A DNA stretch of 33,149 nt from Fluviibacter sp048859965. Its GTDB lineage: Bacteria > Pseudomonadota > Gammaproteobacteria > Burkholderiales > Rhodocyclaceae. The notes beneath the pieces were generated by a model. The model was not told the origin of the DNA and made no database searches. It worked only from the letters and a program-made list of their open reading frames with translations. The position numbers were made by a program, and so were the translations under genes. The stretch covers positions 1 through 33,149 of the forward strand of contig JBLIZO010000078.1 in NCBI GenBank assembly GCA_048859965.1. Direction: 5' to 3'. Each line of letters starts with the position of its first letter. Positions within the stretch are counted from its first letter, which is position 1. This document shows, in pieces, positions 32,536 through 33,149 of this stretch.

Positions 32536-33149
32536 TCAGGATTTATGAGCGTGCTGCGCCGGCGACTTGCGATCAAGCACCGAGGACGACCGAACTTCGG
32601 TGAAGTACATCCAGATCAGCGAAACCCAGACCACACCGTAGAGCAGCATGAAAGAAGAAGAACGAACCCCTGTCAGATCTACCAGTGCACCGAACATAAT
32701 CGGCAGAACGAAACCGCCCAAGCCACCGACCAGACCGACGATGCCGGAGATCACGCCGATGTTGTGCGGGTAGTCATCCGAGATGTACTTGAAGACCGAG
32801 GCTTTACCAAAGGCCCAGGCGACACCGATGATGAACAACAGTACCGTAAACACCGTTGGCGACAGACCGATATGGAACGTTTCCGGGCCATTGACCGTCT
32901 GAATCGTGAAATCGGTTTGCGGATACGACATGATGAACAGGCAGATCCAGCTCACCCACAATACCCACCAGGTGACCGAATGCGCGCCATATTTGTCGGA
33001 CAACCAGCCGCCCACGGCACGCAATACACCACCCGGCAACGAAAAACAGGCGGCTAATAACGCAGCAGTTCGCAGGTCGAAACCGTATTCCGAAACGTAA
33101 TACTTGGTCATCCACAGCGCCAGCCCCACATAACCGCCGAAAACAATCG
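32536..33149 (-). CDS. narK1: Nitrate transporter NarK1-type, C-terminal part
   Basis: Only the C-terminal 203 codons are in the window; the N-terminal half lies beyond the right edge. Visible: FGGYVGLALWMTKYYVSEYGF, SLPGGVLRAVGGWLSDKYGAHS (containing the second substrate-binding Arg), GVAWAFGKASVFKYISDDYPHNIGVISG and about six hydrophobic segments. This is the shorter NarK1 class, thought to work as a nitrate/proton symporter; it often precedes a NarK2 antiporter and in some species the two are fused. Here a stop and a 23-base gap separate them. The charged tail ends HAHKS. The nar promoter, with any FNR or NarL sites, should lie upstream and is not visible. Confidence 0.93.
   Translation of the reverse strand, partial: IVFGGYVGLALWMTKYYVSEYGFDLRTAALLAACFSLPGGVLRAVGGWLSDKYGAHSVTWWVLWVSWICLFIMSYPQTDFTIQTVNGPETFHIGLSPTVFTVLLFIIGVAWAFGKASVFKYISDDYPHNIGVISGIVGLVGGLGGFVLPIMFGALVDLTGVRSSSFMLLYGVVWVSLIWMYFTEVRSSSVLDRKSPAQHAHKS

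Overview
The window looks like chromosomal DNA of a facultatively denitrifying or nitrate-respiring Gram-negative bacterium of the Pseudomonadota, most likely beta- or gammaproteobacterial. The evidence is a membrane-bound nitrate reductase operon with two NarK-type transporters, an LpxO-like lipid A hydroxylase, an Mla/Mce-type lipid transport operon, several outer-membrane-style lipoproteins and two c-di-GMP enzymes. I cannot name the genus. Coding density is very high: the longest gap is about 175 bases, so no stretch over 300 bases lacks a gene. I saw no tRNA, rRNA, insertion sequence, phage gene or CRISPR array.

Layout. 1-1693 (-) is clpB, cut by the window edge, with a sigma32-like promoter in the 128-base divergent gap. 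1822-8042 (+) runs in one direction: a CoA-transferase, an orphan family-3 solute-binding protein, then a four-gene Mce lipid transporter (STAS-permease, ATPase, MCE-domain protein, auxiliary lipoprotein). 8046-11244 (-) holds an ATP-grasp protein whose motif order is circularly permuted, overlapping a DinG-type iron-sulfur helicase. 11420-13602 (+) is lpxO, gloA, a small DedA/YqaA-like membrane protein and a DUF465 (YdcH-like) coiled-coil protein. A perfect 28-base palindrome separates these from a convergent lipoprotein gene (13666-14187, -). 14277-15956 (+) is a DUF47 (PhoU-like) gene with a Pit phosphate transporter.

16049-20675 is a divergent pair of c-di-GMP genes: a CHASE-GAF-like-GGEEF cyclase (-) and a sensor-GGDEF-EAL protein (+) whose GGDEF domain has lost a metal-binding Asp. 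20696-22653 is another divergent pair: a GNAT acetyltransferase fused to a beta-carbonic anhydrase (-), and a stand-alone beta-carbonic anhydrase (+). The second leads into a DUF59 iron-sulfur assembly protein and a polytopic membrane protein that may be NnrS-like. A small four-cysteine protein converges on these.

24423-33149 (-) is the respiratory nitrate reductase operon, transcribed narK1 (partial) - narK2 - narG - narH - narJ - narI. NarK proteins import nitrate and exchange nitrite, NarGHI reduces nitrate with quinol electrons, and NarJ assembles the enzyme.

Most of the window is ordinary housekeeping and respiratory content. The least ordinary items are the GNAT-carbonic anhydrase fusion beside its own paralogue, the orphan permuted ATP-grasp protein, and the DUF59 / membrane protein / four-cysteine protein group beside the nar operon. 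I do not see compelling evidence for a wholly new multi-gene system.
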